64,000 nucleotides of DNA from Opisthorchis felineus (lineage: Eukaryota; Platyhelminthes; Trematoda; Opisthorchiida; Opisthorchiidae). Below, piece by piece: positions 51,160 through 60,100 of this stretch (the first letter of the stretch is position 1; each line of letters begins with the position of its first letter). The notes under the pieces are model-generated. The model worked only from the letters and a program-made list of their open reading frames with translations, was not told where the DNA came from and did not search any database. Made by a program: the position numbers and the translations under genes. The stretch is taken from contig SJOL01006487.1 of the NCBI GenBank assembly GCA_004794785.1, forward strand, positions 737,198-801,197. The letters are read 5' to 3'.

Positions 51160-54100
51160 CGCCCAGCTGTAACACCATTTCGGCGCCTAGCTGCCATGCC
51201 ACCCGAAGAAAGCACGAGGGCTGGGATACTTGCAGGTTGCCCAAGCCTAGACAAAGGGAGTCGAGAGGCAGAGGTCGGGTTGGAACCACGGACCTTCCGG
51301 TCAGTAAATCCGCGCTCTAAGCACCTAGTAGGGTCACAGCGTACCACCCATTCCGGTTTTGAGAGCGGTAGACGTTAGACATAGTTGAGATTTATTCAGA
51401 AAGTCGACTCCGACTGAGAGATTAATCTAGGTGCAGTAAAACATTTAGTTTTAGGAAAGGTCACTTCAATCCAGCCAAGGCTGTGTTGGGAGAGATGTAA
51501 CATTAGATACGATGCCTCCCGAGGTCGGTATTTTAGGGAAGTGGACGGTTCGGTCACCCAACACATGAAGTAATTTTCGCTGCTCTTGGTGAAAGCTATC
51601 AAGATCAAAGTAACTTGGTAAGTGATACTTGGTAATACACCCATTTGTAAGCAGTTTGCACCACTCAGGGAGTAGAGTGACTAGGTGCAGGTGTGACGAA
51701 TTACTCTCCATAAAAGCATCAAATGCACTCCACTCTCTCATTTAGCAAGCACTTATTATCTCATTATTGGATCAAACGGACGCAGAGGAAGTCTTATTAA
51801 GCTCAGCAATAGAAAGTAATTGATTGGAATGCTCGCAAGACGATGGGGTTTCATCCAAAGCTCCCCAAGTCATATTCACGGCCTGGTACGACCTTAACAA
51901 ACCAGTAATAAGGGTTGCGAGTAAAATGCACTAATACCTAGGAGTTAAGATATCTTCTGACATGCCCTGACACGACTATTTAGGATACACATTGCGGTGA
52001 CTTGTTTTTTGTTAGGCAGTTGACTGCTCTACGAATTTTCATTTCCGCGGTGGAATACTTTATTCTCGCCTGACCCAAATGAAACTGTACCACCCATCCG
52101 TAGTTTTTGTAAAGTGTTGAAAATTGGGGTTATTATCATCAGACACTGTACTAGAGTGCTGTCCTGCCTCTAGTAATGCATGCTCTGATTTCCTGATTGA
52201 AAACTTCATAGGTAGAAAAACTTGTTCAGATCTCCCCGATACGATTCTTTTCAGTCTTTACATGTCGGACTACGAAAGTGTCTTCCCAAGTGCCCCCTGA
52301 GGAGCACAGGCGTACTTTTGTGCGCCAGAGATTCTGTCAACAAACTGCATATTCCCGCATTTCGCTTGATTCAAGAATTCGCCTGTCTTTGGGGTGAGGA
52401 ATTTTGGATATTTTATCTGTATGAGCTAGTTTGGTTTGAATTCACCACTCATTTATCGGTATACGACTCGGTTTTAACTTAACTTTATACGTAATCGTAA
52501 GCAGTCGTATATTTTTACGAACGCGTTAAAACGCTTAGCTGGAAAGTTGCGAGAAGTAACGAATGGAAAAATCTCTTATCATAACCACTGTGATAGACAG
52601 CAAGATGGTAAAGCGCCCCCTGACCATCACCGAGAAAACGAAACCCACAGAGAAGAAAGATTAGGGGAGACTGTTATTTGTAAATATACTACTCCATATA
52701 CTAGGACAACCTTGACAAATTTCATGCAGGCGGTTCCTAGTCCGTGAAGACAAATGACTGATTCAATTGATCTTAAGTATCCTTCTGGACATCCATAAGG
52801 ATGTATGTTATTCAACTGTTGGCAGCCATCAGGATTTGATTCTATTATTTAGTCAAGCTGGTAACGTATCTGTTTCAGATGGCTCCACTAAGAGGTGGCA
52901 TTGCCTAAGCAGAAAATAAACATTATGTTGAACTACTGTCGCTAAGGAGACGATGAAAAACTGGCCGCGGGTGTAGAACTAGTAGAGCATCATCAAATGC
53001 GAGAGCACAAGGTACCCACTAAAGGGAGATATGCAGAACTATAACTCGAATGTCTCCATAGGACGAACGGTTTTGCACGCTCCCAATGTGTTTCACTACT
53101 TAAAAGGGTCACTTTACCTCACAAAAGCTCCCAGTAAGGGTAAATACCTCCCCAAAGTGAGGGAGTTGCCAAATAACAAGTTTTCTATAAGATATTGTCG
53201 GATCGCCTTGTTCAAACGGTTGGCATCAGGGCCCTGATTTTAAGATGTGCCTCATTGGACAAACAGTGACGTTTAACAGTCATCGGAGCACAAGTACCAG
53301 AAAACGATCAAATGAAAACGGCGGGTGATTTAGCGATCACAAACTGTGATATGTCTCCGAGAGGTGAGAATAATTCGCTACCAAAGCCCCAGCTGTAGTT
53401 AAGCAACCGATACAATCTTAAACACTCCCGCGAGAACAGAACTAGACAATTTGAATGTCACCATTTTCGAGGAGTGGGCAGCCTGTGCTTTCGTTGTTTG
53501 AGTTAATTCTATTCCCGCACGTATTCCACGCCTATGCTATCGTAACCGCTGACTGATGGATCCATGACGGCTTACTTAGCGCTGCTGGTCGACATGACTG
53601 CGGAACCAGTACAGAAGATGAATGCTTTATAAAATATTCATGTGAAAATTTCGCTTTCGATTGAACTTGAGCTAGGGCGAAAGCTGTCTAGAAAGCGTCC
53701 CTCTGTTTATATGCTTTTATTTGGGCAGTAGAGTTGGCGACGGTGCTAGAAATGACCTTCAGTTTCTATCCTCGTACAGAGAGAATCAAATCATGGCCAA
53801 GCACATGGGCCCACACGAGTCGACACTGACTATAGCTTACGAGCTAGGTGATCAGTCCACCTGATATGTGTACCACGGGAAGCTGTTCGGTAGCAAAAAC
53901 TGAGGTGATAACCGAGCAGATCTTAGAATGAAAAGCATTCATTCTGTTCAAAATTTGCGGTTGTTCCTTCGGGTCTAGACTGAAGCACAAGGTATTCTGT
54001 TCAGCGAGGGAGTCTACCTAGAGGGGCTCAATGGGTTAGGTCAAGATTGTTCAATGCATCCTTTTTTCATATGCAACCAAATATAAAAGATCAAAATTGA

Positions 54101-57100
54101 CGGCATACACAATTTCTCAGGTTTAACATGGCCTTTCGCAGCAATCCCCGATAAAAAACTTGCCCAGTTTCAGTTTATGCTATCGCTTTCAATAACAGAC
54201 TGACATTGTGGTACTGCAGTAATACATCAGTGTTCAACAATAAAGTTGATGCCTGCGATGATGACAACGAACGCCTACCCGTTGAACACACCAAACCTAT
54301 CATAAAGCACGACAGAAAATACCTTTGTGAACGGCGTCCAAATGAGCCTGGAGATGGCCTTCGGTGAGATAGAATTTGTAGCAAATGGAGCAAGTGTATC
54401 CCCTGTTGTTGTTACCACCGGAAAGAGCTTCTGAGTTCTGTGAAAATGAGATAAATATTCCAATAAACGGTGAGCAATGACAAAGAATATTCGGAAACAG
54501 CTACACAGTCTGTGGAACACCCGGATCTCCCACTGCATCACAGGGATTGACCAGTGTTAATCCAGCGTTTCGATGGCAACAGATCATCTTTAGCATAAAA
54601 TGTGAACAAAACCCACAGAAATTCAGCACTTCCGGGTCACGATGATCGTGAACAACACTATCAAAAAGGTGTGTCGTAAGAAACTACTACATCATATAGT
54701 GGATGCTTCGGAGCTCAATCTACGGCTTGACTCACTCATTTTTGCAGGGGCTGGCATCTTACTGCGCTGCCGTGATTAGAACATTCGCTTATTCCCAAAA
54801 GTCATCTCTACCAAGTGCTTGAAGTCAACCGGCTTCCTAACAATGGCCATATAGGTCACGTACTATGGGCAGACGTCTAAGCATTGGATCCTGACTTGAT
54901 CTGATGAATAAGCAGCAACAGTGACTATGACATACAGCACTCAGAGACGATGGGCAGATTCGTGGATGAGAGGACAGAAGGCAAGACAGACTGACAGAGA
55001 AATCTCAGATGAAGCAGTGTGGCCAAGACTAAATCCGCCCGTTAAAATCCGATGACAATCACGCCCGGAAGGACGAGAAATGCAGCAGACTTGAGGTCGT
55101 AAAGGTTGACGTCGGTAGCACTCGTATCATGCGCAATCGTTTACTTTCGATATCTTGCTCTTGAACTGAGCAACGGTCATTCAATTAAGACTAGACATCA
55201 TGCATCTCTTTAGTCGTTTGAACTCACACGTATGACATTAAGTGGGAACAGATAAGATTGCTCGATCTTGGTGGAACCGGAGTGCAATTTGATGGGAAAG
55301 CTGTTATCCGGTCCTCACGAAAGACCTGTTGGTATATCACGCCCGCAGGGGCTCGGGTTTTGAAAGAATCATTTGACTGTGACACGTTTCCGGTGCACAG
55401 TTGCCATGTAACTCGAAGGAAGCACGTGGGAACCGTAATCTAACGAAGGCTTCGTGAGTTGAATTCACCAGGGTCTTACAACAGTGTGACCCTCATGCAG
55501 ACAGTTGAGATCGCAAAAGAACTAACGAGAAGGGCTATATTACGTCACATGACTCAAAATTGTGTTGCGTTTTGACGCAAACAGTCAGAACGCCTTCAGT
55601 GTGAACCCTGACGAAATGGAGCCTTACATACTGCCATTTCAAAAACCGAGGGTGAAAAAGGCATAAAAAATTTCGTTCCGATCCGAATGAATAGGCCATT
55701 CGTTAGGACACTGAAGACGTTATGGAAAGGATCCATCAAACTGTCCGTAAGATCAGTAATATCCACAAGTTGTTTTTGCAGATTCTTCTGCTGACGGTCT
55801 GTCCGACAGATTCAAGCTGAATGAACACATGCTGAGTCTTCAAAGGCGTATGGTATACCTTCGGACGGGGAGCGTCCGAAACTTAAGAATTAGACTGAAT
55901 GTGAAGTAGTTCTAACCTATTATTGTGCTTATGTTCGTATACAGTGGCAAAACGTTTCACAGTGCAAGCCTGGCCAAACAAAATACTGTAGAACTGGTCG
56001 ATGATAGTCGATCGATACGCTTAGGAGAAATTCAAGGCACAAGAACTACAAGAGGTGAAAAGTCCTCTCAAAGGTTGATAAGAGTGAATAATGGGTGGTA
56101 ATAGTAGCAATAAAGGTAAGCGATGAATGGGAACGAAAAACTAAAATCACAGTACAACCTGGCGTTATATCGCATCCAACTAAACTGGCTGAGTTTACCT
56201 AACAAAACCAGGTGTTGCTCTGGTATGAATCACGCATCGCGGCCTCTGTGTTTTCAACGCAGATAATTTTCCTTGAAAATCAATCGATCCCGGATCAGAG
56301 GACGATTGTCTTTGCTCCGGATGTTCATTGTAGAGTCCATCTTCCTTAGCAGCATCGCCAGGAAACAAATTATACTGGGAGTACAAGGAGCAAGCTTTCC
56401 GGTCTCCTAAGTCAACTTTACCGAAAATCCGTTTGTGGAAACTGACGCATCGCGTCCGCCGTTTCAATTTCCTGCACTTCCAGTTTTAAAGCGGTGGTTG
56501 CCAAAAACAGGTAGATTGGAACCTTATGGTGTGAGAATAATGGGATGTGCATTGCCCTGCTTGAGGTGCCAAACTCATGATCTTTTGGGATGCTAGTCAA
56601 CGGCCTAACTAATTCCAAGACACCTCTGGATTGCGCCGAAAACCAGCAGAGTATCCATAACAGCCGATGTCATGTGGTTTGAACGTGAAATTAACATTCC
56701 ACTCCCGTGACTCTAAAACGGAGGTGCTCTGAAAGGTGTCAAGGTTTCAAAAGGGGGCTTAAGACAATAGGTTTCAAGGGCTTTTCCACTCGTCGTTGTG
56801 ATTCCGCTTCACTTTGTAGTTGAGGTATGCATTTATTTCACTTAGTTGATGGTAATCGTTGTTGTAGTGTCGAAATACTGGTCGCCCGTGTGCGTTTACT
56901 GGTCGTTGGTCAGGTGGATGTTGATTTGTCCGCTGAGCACGGCGATCGGTATACAAACGTTTCATCACTATGCACGATGACATCGTCAATAAGCGATTAT
57001 GTGCATATTACTTCCGATTCTGTTTGCACCTGTGGGGTTTCTACGGAGTAGTTAATACACCTAAAATGACTGTTCAAGGAATAGCTCAAATATAATTTCT

Positions 57101-60100
57101 TCCGTCTGTTTGAATTTTGTGCTGTGTTGCGGTCTGGTTGTTTTGCATTTTATTGGGTCATTGAACACCTTCATTTCATTAGTTCTGCCCCCGTGTTCCG
57201 ATTGGTCCGCTTTCTCTTCTTGCTACTTGACCGGTCAGTAGGATGACTTCTAATTTCGGCATTTTGTCTTCTTTGAATTGATTAAACCATATGCAGTTTC
57301 TATTGCGCTGTAGTTTGATTTTCCGGCTTTTGGCTGGTTCACGAGGCATCTTTCTGCGTTACGCAGACTCTATTTGTTGTCCCGTCTGGTGTACTGATTT
57401 ACTGGTTGCAAATCCCACAGGCACTGATTTCATCCGTCGAGTTTTGGCTCCACTTATTCCCTTTTGCTGGTTTCTTCTGTTTTCCTGTGTAGTTTTGAGC
57501 TTGAGGCATACGAAGTGTTCTTGTCTTGACAGACTAATGAACTGTCATCCTTATTACTCTATAGAAACTGCCTAAATGCAATCAGAAGTGGAGAAAATAT
57601 CCACACAACCATATGCGAGCCAACTGCCCAGCTTGGCGAACAGATCAACAGACACCTGATCTCTTACTAAGCGCTTTTGTAAACCCGCTACCCTTCGGTC
57701 TAAGGGTGACACTTTTTGGTCAAAACTTACAAATATCTCACAGGGGTCCCCGTGTAGCTGCTTTCATATTTAGGCTGGGACCTCAAATGTTTTAATGNNN
57801 NNNNNNNNNNNNNNNNNNNNNNNNNNNNNNNNNNNNNNNNNNNNNNNNNNNNNNNNNNNNNNNNNNNNNNNNNNNNNNNNNNNNNNNNNNNTATATATCG
57901 TATTTATATATATTCCACATATTTGAGGATGACTTCTAGTATAGCTTTCGAACTTAATTGAATCGGCGGTGTCAATGGGCCACATACGGAGAGGGATGCA
58001 TGAAACCGGAAAGGATAGAAACCACTGCTCTAATGGAAGAATACTTGTACATGCTACCTTAAGGATGGAGAGTTCCAAGACGGCTGTTACCTCCAAATGA
58101 CGAGCATCAAACAGTCGAAACGCCACGGTTTCAGTAAGAGTCGACTAATGGAGATACTTCATTGATATGAAGCTTTCCAAACCGGATCCTGGTACACTTT
58201 TTAGCTCATCCTGAAAGGACAAAACAACTGAGCCTTCATAAATAGTAGGAGTAAATGAGAATTAATGGGTAAGAATGAGCAAACAATAAGCGCCGAAAAA
58301 CATGCGCCCCGGGCGATTTAACAAGAAGGCAGTCTTTAAGTGCAGACTAACGACAAACATACCTTCAATTCAGTGAGGTTCTCCGAAGTGACACTGTTCT
58401 CTTGACTTAGTGTTACTGGGCAAACTTGCTGAACAAATGTTGCACCAGTCGTTTCTTGCGAATTTGACATATCCAGACTCAAGACGACATTTTCATCGTG
58501 CTTGAGGAAAACTGGAAAGATAGGACGCAAGATATTTTTAAAAAACACAGTCATGCAGACATAAACGCCATCAGAAACATGTTGATAATAGTTAGAGAAG
58601 GGTAGGCTTATTCGAATAGGTAGAGGTGAAACAGTCGAATTTTTCGGCTGCTGCACCTACTTGACGCACAGGTGCCGCATAAACTTGTTGGAGCATGAGA
58701 CGCTGGGACACTGTCAAGCCAAAAGCGAGAAACGGGTTCCAAACGAGGGCCTATGCGACATTAACCCCAGAACTAATTCGAATAATCGGAAATACGGACA
58801 TACTTACCGCATGTCTTATATGATATGACCGGCTACCCAAGAACCAGCAAAAACTCGTACCTGGAATGCCGCACTTTGCGTGCCTCTACAAAATTCGAGT
58901 TGTTAGCGCAGTTTTCCGGTCATACAATCCGCACATTCCGTTTCCCTACGGCCGTGAACGTATGCGCAGCGTTCCATGGGGAGCCACCGAGGCTGCCGCA
59001 CCTTCGGACAAGTGGATGTGCGACGGACAGGAACTCAATCCTCGTGTCTTTGGGGCACGATGGTGCACCGGTGCAGCTGAGTCGGACTATCCGAAATGCA
59101 CTGCTTATTGGTTCATCTTAGACAAGCCATCGGAGCTGAACCAAACAGTATGCTAATTAACGAGTGCGGGCACACAGCCAAACTTGACAAAACTGAACCC
59201 ATCAGCCGAGCGACCAACGAGAGCCACGTGATACTATTACTTGGTTAGACGGTAACATAAGCGCTATCATCCGCACAAACCAGATTTGAATACAAAATTC
59301 AGGCTCATGAATCCTTATGCCGTAATGGCTTCTGCAGTGGACATAATTTGCGTTCTGACAGACCTCCGTTTTCCGCGTTCTGCGTTTTCCGGTACTTTGT
59401 AGATGGATGCAAAAGCCGTTGAGGTATTCATGAGGTGGGTCGTGTACGGTAAACCGCCATGTTGCGCATCTGATGGTGCCACGAAACTTTACGCATAGAC
59501 TGAAGAGGTGAAGCGACGTATGATGGAGATCTTGCCGTCACTAGATTCCTCACATTTCGCATCATGTAATAAATTACATTACAAAGATCGCACTACTAAG
59601 CAAGAGGAATCAATACATACCAGAAAGCTAACATCTTGATTATTATTCTTTGGAGCTGGAGGACTGCATTTCAGGTAACTCGAAAGGGCTTACAATTTTA
59701 TACCAATAAATACCTAGTTTGTCATGTTCTTCATGAGATGTCTAAGTTTATTACCAAAGTCTGCAGCAGTCCAAGTGACGACTAACCCTGAAACAGCAGT
59801 CAACTGGATTGCTTGACTCATGCTGTCGAGAACGCCTGCGATCCATTTCAGTGCCGTGGCGATAGCTGGCTGTCCGCCGTCCCGTTTTGGCGGACGGCGA
59901 CAGCCCACCCAAAGCTGTCGATCGTTTGGCTGGCGAATTCGATTTTGTCAACTTTGGCTGTATACCCGCACTCGTTAGTTAGCATACTGTTTGGTTCAGC
60001 TCCGATGGCTTGTCTAAGATGAACCAATAAGCAGTGCATTTCGGATAGTCCGACTCAGCTGCACCGGTGCACCATCGTGCCCCAAAGGCACGAGGATTGA

